In this document: piece by piece, positions 11,259 to 18,956 of the stretch | Layout of the letters: the number at the start of each line of letters is the position of its first letter | Position numbering within the stretch: position 1 is the first letter of the stretch | Assembly (NCBI GenBank): GCA_944391565.1 | Contig: CALXUB010000005.1 | Coordinates: 35,864 to 99,863 of the forward strand | Origin: an uncultured Alphaproteobacteria bacterium | GTDB lineage: Bacteria > Pseudomonadota > Alphaproteobacteria > CAAHEQ01 > UBA3637 | DNA length: 64,000 bases | Direction of reading: 5' to 3' | Program-made: the position numbers and the translations under genes | The notes under the pieces: model-generated | The model's input: only the letters and a program-made list of their open reading frames with translations | Told to the model about the DNA's origin: nothing | Database searches by the model: none

Positions 11259-12635
11259 TTAAATACGCTCGATTCCCTGTATGATTTCTTTCAGCCGTCC
11301 TAATGTCGGCAAGGTTGGTGTTGCGACCGGTCGAATGACCGGTCGAACGGTTTTCAAGGCTCTTTGAACAGGTAAAGTGCTTTGATAACGGAAAATATCA
11401 TCCACTTGTTGCCAATCAAATCGGCCGGTTTGTTCGTTTAAACAATTCAGCCAAACCCGACCATCCGACTTAATCACCAGGTTGCGGGCTTCGGCAAAAC
11501 CATTTATTTGATAAGAGCCGTCAAGCGAATGTTGACGGACATAAGCCGTCCAACGACCATTCAAACATGGTTTTGCCGACGGAAAATGAAGGCCTTGGCA
11601 TTCAATTTGAGGGACGGTCTCAAGACCGCTTGTGGAATAATATCGTCCGCTGATTTGATCTATTGAGCCGCCATAACGACGATAAATATTGATGGTATTT
11701 AAAACACGGCGGACATTGCGTTGGATATTTTCTCCGGGCAACAACACGACCGACAACGAAATGGGAGACCGGCTCATGGCCATTTTGGCAATGGGAATCA
11801 CTTCTCGATTTGTGGCAATCCCTTTGGTCAGGAAAAAAACGGGTTCGCGATTTTGCAACGGAATCGTCGTTTTCAGAAAGTAAACCACGTCTGCCGCATC
11901 GGCACCAATGATAGGGTCTTCATAACTGATCGGATCGGAGTCTGCATAAATCATCTGGCCGTTCAATCCTTTTCCACCCAATTGATGCCCGAATGCTTCC
12001 ACAAGACGCAAAAAAATCGGATACGGCATGTGAGAAAGAACAGGCTTTGCTTCATAGCCGCAGTGAACACATTGATTATAACAACCGGTGCTGAGCGAAA
12101 CGGTCATGCGCGCTTTCAGGGCTGTAAAAGGTGCTTTTTCAATTTCAGGAAAAGAAATAAAATTGTTTAAATCCAACAAAAACTTGTTGGCTGCATAAAA
12201 AGCTTGACGCTTTAACGTTTGAGACACCGGCGGATGAAGAACGGCTTTTTGAAGCCGATGCAAAAGCTTTTCTCCCCGAGGTGACAGCAAATTCATCGTT
12301 TTGCATGCAACCGTCGAATGTGCCGGCAACGGGACAGAACAGGCTTGATAACCGGACAACACGCGCAACGCCCTTTTGACCCAAAACGTATCAATTTTGT
12401 CCTGAAGCACCAAATCCGACAAATGCGGACTTTCCTGAATAAACGAAGGCCATCCGGCTACAAAATCCTCAGGCAAAGACGATTGCCGCTCCGCCATCAT
12501 CCGGCAAAGCTGAGGCGTGTAAAATTCAAACAACATCCATTTCAAAAAATGTTTCTCGACGAAAGAAAAATCATCCCGGCGCTTATAAAAATCACCAGAA
12601 ACATAAGCATCAAGCGTGTCAAATTCCGAATACAT
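11259..12635 (-). CDS. Orphan radical SAM protein
   Basis: A 458-residue protein with the radical SAM iron-sulfur motif CYNQCVHC (Cys185, Cys189, Cys192). The residues after it (CGYEAKP) also fit the family. Residues 1-165 are helical and unlike known domains. Three further cysteines in the last third (IECQGL, KPCLNG, WLNCLN) and the segment NLVIKSDGRVWLNC recall SPASM-type auxiliary regions but do not give a full pattern. No peptide substrate, maturase partner or transporter gene is adjacent. The reaction is unknown. It has its own strong promoter and is flanked by the first repeat region. Confidence 0.75.
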   Translation of the reverse strand: MYSEFDTLDAYVSGDFYKRRDDFSFVEKHFLKWMLFEFYTPQLCRMMAERQSSLPEDFVAGWPSFIQESPHLSDLVLQDKIDTFWVKRALRVLSGYQACSVPLPAHSTVACKTMNLLSPRGEKLLHRLQKAVLHPPVSQTLKRQAFYAANKFLLDLNNFISFPEIEKAPFTALKARMTVSLSTGCYNQCVHCGYEAKPVLSHMPYPIFLRLVEAFGHQLGGKGLNGQMIYADSDPISYEDPIIGADAADVVYFLKTTIPLQNREPVFFLTKGIATNREVIPIAKMAMSRSPISLSVVLLPGENIQRNVRRVLNTINIYRRYGGSIDQISGRYYSTSGLETVPQIECQGLHFPSAKPCLNGRWTAYVRQHSLDGSYQINGFAEARNLVIKSDGRVWLNCLNEQTGRFDWQQVDDIFRYQSTLPVQRALKTVRPVIRPVATPTLPTLGRLKEIIQGIERI

Positions 12636-12653
12636 GTTTTTCCTTTCTCAGAA

Positions 12654-12682
12654 AAGATATCCCAAAACCGTTGTTTTGTCAA
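12654..12682 (-). promoter_or_regulatory. Promoter of the radical SAM gene
   Basis: On the minus strand, a perfect TTGACA (12677-12682), 17-bp spacer and TATCTT (12654-12659) lie about 18 bp upstream of the ATG, with AGAAAGGA as ribosome site. Confidence 0.7.
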
Positions 12683-12953
12683 GTTTTTTACTCTGAAGAC
12701 AAACGAACCGGACGATGCCCCAAAACCGCATACTGAGATGAATGATCTTAAAACAAAGACGGCTAACAAAAATCTTCGTGCGGAGCCAACCTTTATGAAA
12801 AGCAGGCTTTCTGGTTTTTAGGGGGGCACAGGGGGCGGGCGAGTCATATTGCTTTATCTCTGGAAAAAGGGCTTTTTTGGTTTGAGTTCGGGGGCAGCAA
12901 AAGGCCCTTTTTCGCTATGAATTTGCCTATTTATTAAATAAAGCTGCAACACA

Positions 12954-12990
12954 GGCCGCCCGCGAAAATTTTCGCGCGGCGCGGGCGGCC
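12954..12990. repeat. GGCCGCCCGCG nested palindrome, copy 1
   Basis: Outer arms GGCCGCCCGCG and CGCGGGCGGCC pair perfectly (11 bp). The interior contains a second palindrome CGCGAAAATTTTCGCG that overlaps the arms, so two alternative hairpins are possible. Related copies lie at 27454-27489, 63472-63498 and 63798-63833. Confidence 0.85.
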
Positions 12991-13009
12991 TCAAACAACA
13001 TTTATCAAA

Positions 13010-13053
13010 AGCGCGCTTCCTGGTTTTTCATAGGCGCGGGCAGAAAGCGCGCT
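13010..13053. repeat. AGCGCGCTTCCTG inverted repeat, copy 1
   Basis: 13-bp arms at 13010-13022 and 13041-13053 with one mismatch. The second copy at 63634-63675 has a perfect stem. The loop carries an inner CCTG...CAGG-like palindrome that is better preserved in the 63.6-kb copy. Confidence 0.8.
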
Positions 13054-13193
13054 AAAACACAAAAAACTGATAAGAAAAATTAAATTAATTCATTCCTTAC
13101 TTGGGCTTTTTTTAAGTTGGGGTGTCATCCCAAGCCCGCCCCCTGATTTTCAAGGGGCCCACCGGCTATTCTGTTAAATAAAAAGCTTTTCTT

Positions 13194-13250
13194 GATCAAA
13201 AAGGGCCTTTTTGCCGCCCCCAAACCCAATTCAAAAAGGCCCTTTTTAAA
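13194..13250. repeat. AAAAAGGGCC-type hairpin element
   Basis: Arms AAAAAGGGCCTTTTTG and CAAAAAGGCCCTTTTT flank a loop containing GCCCCCAAACCCAAT. Copies are at 27334-27388 and 63366-63420, plus an inverted copy at 12862-12913. Each ends in a T-run, so each could work as a rho-independent terminator upstream of the cysteine-rich genes. Confidence 0.8.
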
Positions 13251-13351
13251 TAATATAATTGTCTGCGTGCCACAAAAATTTCACAGGCGGCCTCTCCTTC
13301 AAAAACAACACACACACTTCAACACAAATTCTCTTGTCAAAAAAATAATCA

Positions 13352-13381
13352 TAGACAAACAAACTACAAATCTGCTATCAT
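13352..13381 (+). promoter_or_regulatory. Conserved promoter of the phase-variable cysteine-rich gene 1
   Basis: TAGACA (13352-13357), an 18-bp spacer and TATCAT (13376-13381) sit in a leader of about 110 bp (13298-13411) that is nearly identical upstream of the 27610 gene. An AAAGGAGC ribosome site follows. The same leader reappears at the right edge of the window. Confidence 0.65.
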
Positions 13382-13411
13382 ACCTTCAGAACACATGAAA
13401 GGAGCTTAATC

Positions 13412-14028
13412 ATGTTCACTTTAACCAAAATTACCCCCCCCCCCCCCCTGTTCTCCTCGTTAACCTAACCATCTGCCTCTGTTTCTCTCTCCCCGTCCAA
13501 GCTAAAATCATTCAAAGAAAAATGCACATGGTCTGTCAAGAGCATGAGTCTGCTTATTGGGACGGATCTAAAGGTGTCTGCTGTGACAAATCAATCAAAC
13601 AAGTTGCCAATGAAAACAGGTATGCTTGCTGCGAAGAATGGCAAAACGCTTATCTTTACAACAACGCCGTCGTTTGCTGCAACCAAGACCCAAACACGAC
13701 ACCGGCACACAAATGCTGCACGGAAGAAAACGCTCAACCGTATTACAAAGATATTTACTCGGATTGTGCCACTTGCGGTGAAGTAGATTGCTGTACCGGA
13801 ACTGTTTATTGCACAGGAAATTTGTTCGGTGAGGTGTGTGGTGGCTGGAGTGAACATCAATATGCGTGCTGTCCGGCGGGAGGAACCGTATTTGCCAGCT
13901 TAGGAGATGACAGTGATGGGTTTATTTTTGCCTACAACTGTTGTCCGACGGGCAAAACGATCGGTGAAAAAACCTATATGGATTTCGGTGAGGGCCCCAC
14001 GTCCCAATGGTCAAGAAGTTGTTTTTAA
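13412..14028 (+). CDS. Cysteine-rich secreted protein 1, poly-C tract out of frame (OFF)
   Basis: The ATG at 13412 has an AAAGGAGC site and the same first residues as the 27610 paralog (MFTLTKIT), then enters a run of 15 C (13434-13448). In the current frame translation stops at 13466. Adding one C or removing two joins it to the downstream frame, which reads through a convincing signal peptide (LLVNLTICLCFSLPVQA) into KIIQRKMHMVCQEHE and a cysteine-rich mature part of ~170 residues with repeated CC pairs. The first ~28 mature residues are almost identical to paralog 2; the rest differs. It is a slipped-strand contingency gene in the OFF state, unless the tract length is an assembly error. 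Function is unknown; a disulfide-rich exported protein is inferred. Confidence 0.8.
13434..13448 (+). repeat. Poly-C tract (15 C) after the start codon
   Basis: Fifteen consecutive C begin 22 nt into the coding sequence, encoding prolines. Homopolymers this long are prone to replication slippage; 13 or 16 C would put the gene in frame. Confidence 0.9.
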
Positions 14029-14040
14029 AACATTGTTGAT

Positions 14041-14068
14041 GTGAACTGTCCGGTAAAGGACAGTTCAC
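14041..14068. terminator. Terminator between cysteine-rich gene 1 and thrS
   Basis: A perfect 11-bp stem GTGAACTGTCC/GGACAGTTCAC with a 6-nt loop separates two convergent genes. A T-rich stretch follows on the plus strand (TCTGTTTATTT). Confidence 0.75.
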
Positions 14069-14075
14069 GATCTGT

Positions 14076-16007
14076 TTATTTATCTTGTGAGGGCATTTGA
14101 GCTTCTTTTGCCAAAGCAGCCACGAACGCATCCAGCGTCATGACTTCCTGTTTATCAGAGCCCAAACGGCGCACTGTCACTGTCCGGTTTTCTTTTTCTT
14201 TACCGCCGACCACAGCAATAACCGGCACTTTGGCCAGCGAATGCGTCCGAATTTTATAGTTGATTTTTTCATTCGACAAATCAGCGGATGCTGTCAAGCC
14301 GGCTTTTTTCAAAGCCTCGACGACTTCCAGTGCATATCCGTCAAAGTCCGAGACAATCGGAGCGACCACTACTTGTTCCGGAGACAACCACAGCGGCAGA
14401 TGTCCGGCGTAGTTTTCGATCAAAATCCCCAAAAACCGTTCAATTGACCCGAACAAAGCCCGATGCAGCATAACCGGCTGATGTTTTTCACCGTCCTCGC
14501 CAATGTAGGAAATATCAAACCGTTGCGGCAGGTTCATATCCATCTGCACGGTACCGCACTGCCATTCCCGACCGATAGCGTCTTTTAAAATAAACTCCAG
14601 CTTCGGACCATAGAACGCTCCTTCGCCCGGATTGATTTCATACGCATAGCCGTGATGTTCCAACGCGTTAGCCAATGCTTTTTCCGACATATCCCACACT
14701 TCGTCCGAACCGATCCGGTAAATGCTGTCCGGTCGCGTTGACAAATAGATTTTAACATCCTTGAAACCGAAGTCTTTATAAATATCCAAAATCAGTTTAA
14801 TGGTGCGAACGCATTCTTCTTCCATTTGTTCGGGAGTGCAGAAAATGTGCGCATCGTCCTGAGTAAACTCACGCACCCGCATCAAGCCCATCAATGATCC
14901 CGATGCCTCATACCGGTTGACCATTCCGAATTCTGCCATGCGTAGCGGTAAATCGCGGTAAGATTTAATGCCTTGTTTATAAATCAACAAACCGCCCGGA
15001 CAGTTCATCGGCTTGACACAGAACATTTTGTCGTCCTCGGTTTTGCCCGAATAGTTGTGCGCGCCGTATTTATCCCAATGTCCCGATGTTTCCCACAAAC
15101 AACGATCCATAATCCGCGGCGTTGCGACTTCGACATAGCCGTTGTTTTCTTGACGTTTACGCATATAGTCAATCAATTTTCGGTAGATTTTATAACCTTT
15201 GTCATGCCAAAACACGGCGCCGGGCGCGTATTCGGGTTCAAAATGGAACAAATCCATGTCTTTGCCGATTTTACGATGATCGCGTTTTTCGGCTTCTTCC
15301 AGCATGGTCAAATAAGCCTTTAACTCTTTTTGATCCGCAAAAGCCGTTCCGTAAATGCGCTGCAGCATTTCATTTTTGGCATCGCCGCGCCAGTAAGCAC
15401 CCGCGACTTTCATCAGCTTGAATGCTTTGCCGAGCTTGCCCGTTGACGGCAAGTGCGGTCCGCGGCACAAATCAATGTAATCTCCTTGACGATAGACGGA
15501 TATTTCGGCATCTTGCGGTAAATCGTTAATGATTTCCACTTTGTAATGCTCGCCTTTGCCCGAAAAATAAGCAACGGCTTTATCGCGCGACCAAACTTCC
15601 CGCTCAATCGGCAGATTGCGATCCACGATGTCGGCCATACGCGCTTCAATGCGAGCCAAATCATCCGTGCTGAACGGTTCTTTTTTTGCAAAGTCGTAGT
15701 AAAAACCGTTTTCAATCACAGGCCCGATGGTCACTTGAGTTCCCGGGAACAATTCCTGTACCGCCTGCGCCATGATATGAGACGCCGTATGACGCAGCAC
15801 TTCCAGCCCTTCTGTCGTTTTTGCGGTCACAATTTTGATCGTTGCATCCGTGGTGATCGGCGTTGTCAAATCTTGCAATTTTCCGTTGACTGTGACAGCA
15901 AAAGCGGCATCAGCCAACCCTTTACTGATTTTCATAGCGATATCCCGCCCCGAGACGGGTTCCTCGAAGGAAAGGACCGAGGCATCCGGTAATTGAATGT
16001 TAATCAT
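14076..16007 (-). CDS. thrS: Threonyl-tRNA synthetase
   Basis: A 643-residue class II synthetase with the full bacterial layout: TGS domain (about 1-60), the editing domain with HTASHIMAQ and RGPHLPSTG, the catalytic domain with motif 2 (RYEASGSLMGLMRVREFTQDD) and the zinc cysteine in VKPMNCPGG, and a C-terminal anticodon-binding domain (VVVAPIVSDFDGYA onward). Length is normal. It attaches Thr to tRNA(Thr) in the cytoplasm. It has its own promoter just upstream, so it need not depend on the lipoprotein gene before it. Confidence 0.97.
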   Translation of the reverse strand: MINIQLPDASVLSFEEPVSGRDIAMKISKGLADAAFAVTVNGKLQDLTTPITTDATIKIVTAKTTEGLEVLRHTASHIMAQAVQELFPGTQVTIGPVIENGFYYDFAKKEPFSTDDLARIEARMADIVDRNLPIEREVWSRDKAVAYFSGKGEHYKVEIINDLPQDAEISVYRQGDYIDLCRGPHLPSTGKLGKAFKLMKVAGAYWRGDAKNEMLQRIYGTAFADQKELKAYLTMLEEAEKRDHRKIGKDMDLFHFEPEYAPGAVFWHDKGYKIYRKLIDYMRKRQENNGYVEVATPRIMDRCLWETSGHWDKYGAHNYSGKTEDDKMFCVKPMNCPGGLLIYKQGIKSYRDLPLRMAEFGMVNRYEASGSLMGLMRVREFTQDDAHIFCTPEQMEEECVRTIKLILDIYKDFGFKDVKIYLSTRPDSIYRIGSDEVWDMSEKALANALEHHGYAYEINPGEGAFYGPKLEFILKDAIGREWQCGTVQMDMNLPQRFDISYIGEDGEKHQPVMLHRALFGSIERFLGILIENYAGHLPLWLSPEQVVVAPIVSDFDGYALEVVEALKKAGLTASADLSNEKINYKIRTHSLAKVPVIAVVGGKEKENRTVTVRRLGSDKQEVMTLDAFVAALAKEAQMPSQDK

Positions 16008-16047
16008 TTTTCTTTTTTCCTTTTCTACTTAAACAAAGAAGGCTTGG

Positions 16048-16076
16048 ATTTTACCAAACCTTCCGAACGTCGTCAA
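16048..16076 (-). promoter_or_regulatory. Promoter of thrS
   Basis: On the minus strand, TTGACG (16071-16076), a 17-bp spacer and TAAAAT (16048-16053), about 40 bp upstream of the ATG. The same box pair is used by the gene ending at 18921. Confidence 0.65.
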
Positions 16077-16090
16077 GGGAAACAAAGGCT

Positions 16091-16930
16091 TTATCGTCGA
16101 CCGCCCTGATCCCTTGACCACACAACTGTTCGCGGCGTCGTCAATCCGCGCATCACCAGCTCCAAAGCCTGACGACGGTCTTTGTTGGTTTGCTCACGCA
16201 CACCCTGTTGAGGATCAATGGTCGGATTCACCTTGGCAAAGGTCCCCGTTGAAATATCCATGTTGTTGATAAACTGACGCCACGCCTCTTCATTTTCCGA
16301 CACGGGCAAGGACAACGCATTGGCTGCCTTGACCAAATTTGTGTAAGAAGCCAATTTACCGCCCGTCCGTGTATACACGTCCATCAACGCGGCCCGCACG
16401 GCAGCCGGCTTTTGTGCGAAATCCGGCACCAGTTTTTCCACCTCGGGTATGTTTTTACGCAAATAAGACAGAGTATAAGAACGAATGGCGTTGTTTTCGA
16501 TCCTAAAGTTGGCAAATTCTTCCAACACCCGATCGGGCAGTCCCGGAATCGGTTCCAACAAGTGTTTATAAATCATGCGTTTGATGGCAGGCACATTTTT
16601 GCGGCCCAACCCGTCAAAGCTGGATCTCAAAGAAACAAAGTCCGCTTCGGAAATGGGTGTGCCGAAACCGATTAAAACAGTCGGTTTGTCCTGAAAAACA
16701 CCCTTTCGAGGATAATAAGAAAACTGGCCGTCCAAACTTTGCAATGCCTGATAGGTTGCCAGCAAATGCTCCCGCGCGGGATCTTTGGGTCGGGCCGACA
16801 CTTTTTGTGTTTGCTTAACGGGTTGAGGTGCGTTCGAAACGGCGTCTTTGCATCCGGCCGCCGTTAAAGCCGTTGCGGCGGCAAGCCCCACCGGCATGAC
16901 CGTTTTTAAAATTTTTTTCTTAAGCGTCAT
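16091..16930 (-). CDS. Predicted lipoprotein of unknown function
   Basis: 279 residues from the ATG at 16930, chosen because AGAGGA lies 9 nt upstream; the frame is open to 16984. The N-terminus is a lipoprotein signal with lipobox TAAGC (Cys27). The remainder is mostly helical and soluble with no motif I recognise; Lys/Arg and Pro residues dominate the linker after the lipid anchor. It lies between the muramidase gene and thrS on the same strand and has its own promoter overlapping the muramidase 3' end. A periplasm-facing, membrane-anchored role is inferred only from the signal. Confidence 0.65.
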   Translation of the reverse strand: MTLKKKILKTVMPVGLAAATALTAAGCKDAVSNAPQPVKQTQKVSARPKDPAREHLLATYQALQSLDGQFSYYPRKGVFQDKPTVLIGFGTPISEADFVSLRSSFDGLGRKNVPAIKRMIYKHLLEPIPGLPDRVLEEFANFRIENNAIRSYTLSYLRKNIPEVEKLVPDFAQKPAAVRAALMDVYTRTGGKLASYTNLVKAANALSLPVSENEEAWRQFINNMDISTGTFAKVNPTIDPQQGVREQTNKDRRQALELVMRGLTTPRTVVWSRDQGGRR

Positions 16931-16955
16931 TGTTATATCCTCTTTCATTGAATTC

Positions 16956-16984
16956 AAGCTAGCATACATTTTCACGTTTGTCAA
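16956..16984 (-). promoter_or_regulatory. Promoter of the lipoprotein gene
   Basis: Minus strand TTGACA (16979-16984), 17-bp spacer, TAGCTT (16956-16961). The TTGACA begins 3 bp past the muramidase stop codon. Confidence 0.6.
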
Positions 16985-16987
16985 AGC

Positions 16988-17851
16988 CTAACGCTGTTGA
17001 ATTGTTCGGCGCAGGGGCAAATGCTGTTGCTCGGCGGTTTTGTTAATTAAAGTGTCCAATTGCAAAACACGACGTTTTCCTCCATTTTTAAACAGCTGCG
17101 CAATGGCGGCATTTCGCTCTTTTGAAATACCTTTGCGACCGGATTCCTCAGCCATTTTGGCATAGTCTTTTTTGGCAACTCCCAATGTCCAAAAGTTTTG
17201 ATACGCTTTGGTGGAAAAACCGGCCGCGCCCAAGTTATATTCCATATCCATCATGGCATATTGGGCCTCTAAAGCCAAATCATAAAACCCGACACCGACC
17301 GAACGGCATTTTTTTTCCAAACTGGCCAGGCAAGATTGCAGTTTTTGAGTTTCTCGTTTGTCCAAACTGGCCGGCGTTGCCTCGTACACACACAGATTTT
17401 TGTAATATTTAGCCTGATAATTAAAGCCTTTTTTAGCTTGTCGCGCCCGCAGTTGATACAAGCTTTTAAAATACAGGGCTTTTTGTTCCCGCGAAAGGAT
17501 TTTGCCGTCTTTTGTTTGAAAGTCCAAGCTGTCAAACTCGGCCCACATGGAAATATTCAGACCGCGCCCGACAGTCAAATAGCCTTTGGTGTCAAAATAA
17601 GGATGCGCCACTTGCCCCTCATGTTGAGCGATTTCCCGTTTCATCAGATTGATTAACGCCGTTTGGCGCTGCGCTTTCATTTTCAACAGCTGTTGATACA
17701 GGTTTTGTGTTTTTTGAACGGTTTTGGGCGCGGATTGAGCCGCCGGCTTTTCGGCGGCCTGACCGGTCAGACCGGCAACACTCACCAACCCGGACAACAT
17801 CACGGGCGCCCAGCGTTTTAATCCTCGTTTTTTCAAAAAATCCTTCAGCAT
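16988..17851 (-). CDS. Exported GH24-like muramidase
   Basis: 287 residues with an N-terminal signal peptide (hydrophobic about 14-32). Residues 71-100 contain the T4-lysozyme catalytic triad with the exact family spacing: Glu78 in AQHEG, Asp87 in YFDTKG and Thr93 in LTVGRG (E-x8-D-x5-T). The later motif YNLGAAGFSTKAYQNF is the second conserved GH24 region. It should cleave N-acetylmuramic-N-acetylglucosamine bonds in the periplasm. It is longer than phage lysozymes, with an insert around residues 105-190. No holin, spanin or other phage gene is nearby, so a cellular cell-wall role is more likely than a prophage. Confidence 0.72.
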   Translation of the reverse strand: MLKDFLKKRGLKRWAPVMLSGLVSVAGLTGQAAEKPAAQSAPKTVQKTQNLYQQLLKMKAQRQTALINLMKREIAQHEGQVAHPYFDTKGYLTVGRGLNISMWAEFDSLDFQTKDGKILSREQKALYFKSLYQLRARQAKKGFNYQAKYYKNLCVYEATPASLDKRETQKLQSCLASLEKKCRSVGVGFYDLALEAQYAMMDMEYNLGAAGFSTKAYQNFWTLGVAKKDYAKMAEESGRKGISKERNAAIAQLFKNGGKRRVLQLDTLINKTAEQQHLPLRRTIQQR

Positions 17852-17872
17852 GCTTTTCTCTCCATGAGCATC

Positions 17873-17901
17873 AGTATAGCATAAAACGCGTCAAATAGCA
17901 A
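17873..17901 (-). promoter_or_regulatory. Promoter of the muramidase gene
   Basis: Minus strand TTGCTA (17896-17901), 17-bp spacer, TATACT (17873-17878), about 22 bp upstream of the start codon. Confidence 0.6.
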
Positions 17902-18000
17902 CTTTTAATATGAGTTTATGCAAGAAACTTGACTTTTTAATTTAAAAACACGACATAGCAAGTGGTCTATTTCATTTTTAAATAAAAAGGGAGAAAAAAA

Positions 18001-18204
18001 ATGGAAATTTTTACAAAAATTTGTTTGTGGATCAGCTTGATCGGTGCTTTCAGCTGGGGGTTGATCGGTGTGTTCGGACTGGATTTGATTGCTTTGGTGT
18101 TCGGCACCATGTCTTTATTCACACGCATCATCTACATCATTGTCGGTTTGACGGCGATCTGGGTCGCGCTCAGAGAACTCAACCTGATTCCCAGCCAAGA
18201 CTAA
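18001..18204 (+). CDS. DUF378 family small membrane protein
   Basis: 67 residues with two hydrophobic helices (about 5-28 and 36-58). The pattern LIGAFSWGLIGVFGLDLIALVFG followed by RIIYIIVGLTAIW is the DUF378 signature. Length is normal. It stands alone with its own hairpin terminator and is divergent from the muramidase gene. Molecular function of the family is unknown. Confidence 0.85.
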   Translation: MEIFTKICLWISLIGAFSWGLIGVFGLDLIALVFGTMSLFTRIIYIIVGLTAIWVALRELNLIPSQD

Positions 18205-18227
18205 AACACGCCGGCATGCATGCCGAA

Positions 18228-18257
18228 AACCGTCGGGAAAGTTTCCGGCGGTTTTTT
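18228..18257 (+). terminator. Rho-independent terminator after the DUF378 gene
   Basis: An imperfect stem AACCGTCGG...CCGGCGGTT is followed by a run of T (18252-18258), 25 bp after the stop codon. A perfect CGGCATGCATGCCG palindrome lies just before it (18212-18225). Confidence 0.8.
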
Positions 18258-18302
18258 TATAAAATACTTGTTTGACAAACCGCAATCCGCTATGCTGACA
18301 GT

Positions 18303-18956
18303 ATGATCCGCACGCTTTTTATTGATTGGAATCGCACACTCAGTTTCGGACGGTTTTGGGGACCGGCGGCCGAACGGAATCCTGTGCTTTTTCAGCTGTT
18401 GGAGAAAAGGTTGTTTCAGGACAATCGACCGCTTTTGGAAGATTGGATGCGCGGTCGTTTGTCTTATGAAACGGTCTGCACCCGCATGGCTGATGCCGAT
18501 TTATCCGCGGATACCGTTGACCAAGCCTTTCGAGAAGGATTTGACGCCCTTTTTATTGCGCCGGCGATACAAACCGCACTGAAAACGCTTCGCCGAACCG
18601 GTCTGCCGATTTGGGTTGCCACCAATCATATGGATGTGTTCGGTCGCTTTATTTATCCGCGTTTCAGCCATTTGTTTGACGGTTATTTGTGTTCGGCCGA
18701 CATCGGCTTTTTTAAAGAAGAGCTTAGCGTGAACGACCGGCCGTTGTTTTTCAATTCGTTTTTTAAAAAAACGGGCATTATGCCCGAACAAACTGCCTTG
18801 ATTGACAACACATCCAAAGTGACGAATGCCTGCGCTCGCTGCGGCATGCACACATATCTGATTGAAAGCCCGGGAGATGTCCTGCGCACGCTGACAACAC
18901 TTCATGCAGAAGAAACACGCTCAACGACGGACGGAACGAGCCGAGGCCATGGCTAA
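18303..18956 (+). CDS. HAD-like hydrolase
   Basis: 217 residues. Motif I is FIDWNRT with nucleophile Asp8; the usual second aspartate of DxD is Asn10, a variant seen in some HAD proteins. Motif II Thr is in WVATNH, the motif III lysine lies in the FFKEEL/FFKKTG region, and motif IV is weak (ALIDNTSKVTNACARCGM). A phosphatase-like role is expected but the Asn may alter acid-base chemistry. The 3' end overlaps the convergent gene by 36 bp. Confidence 0.7.
   Translation: MIRTLFIDWNRTLSFGRFWGPAAERNPVLFQLLEKRLFQDNRPLLEDWMRGRLSYETVCTRMADADLSADTVDQAFREGFDALFIAPAIQTALKTLRRTGLPIWVATNHMDVFGRFIYPRFSHLFDGYLCSADIGFFKEELSVNDRPLFFNSFFKKTGIMPEQTALIDNTSKVTNACARCGMHTYLIESPGDVLRTLTTLHAEETRSTTDGTSRGHG

Larger units (their letters stand above)
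12780..13297. repeat. Repeat region A: mosaic of palindromic elements
   Basis: No gene is credible here. At least six hairpin-forming elements are packed together, most of which recur near 27.3 kb and/or 63.4 kb. They are an inverted copy of the GGGCC element (12862-12913), the GGCCGCCCGCG element (12954-12990, 11-bp outer stem), the AGCGCGCTTCCTG element (13010-13053), a CTTGGG/CCCAAG hairpin (13100-13134), a GCCCGCCCCCTG element (13134-13165), and a direct-orientation GGGCC element (13194-13250). Several have a second palindrome inside the loop. The short ORFs in this stretch are by-products of the repeats. Confidence 0.85.

Noticed and set aside
12780..13300. A CRISPR array
   Set aside because: The repeats are unequal palindromes of several kinds with no regular repeat-spacer period, and no cas genes are present.
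13192..13398. A 68-residue ORF in repeat region A
   Set aside because: It lies entirely in the palindromic repeats and the promoter leader, and its sequence is repeat-derived.
13394..13408. A 4-codon upstream ORF (MKGA) before each cysteine-rich gene
   Set aside because: It only arises because the ATG precedes AAAGGAGC; it is conserved as part of the ribosome site, and I see no sign that it is translated.
16988..17851. A prophage suggested by the lysozyme-like gene
   Set aside because: There is a signal peptide, and no holin, structural, integrase or replication gene lies nearby.
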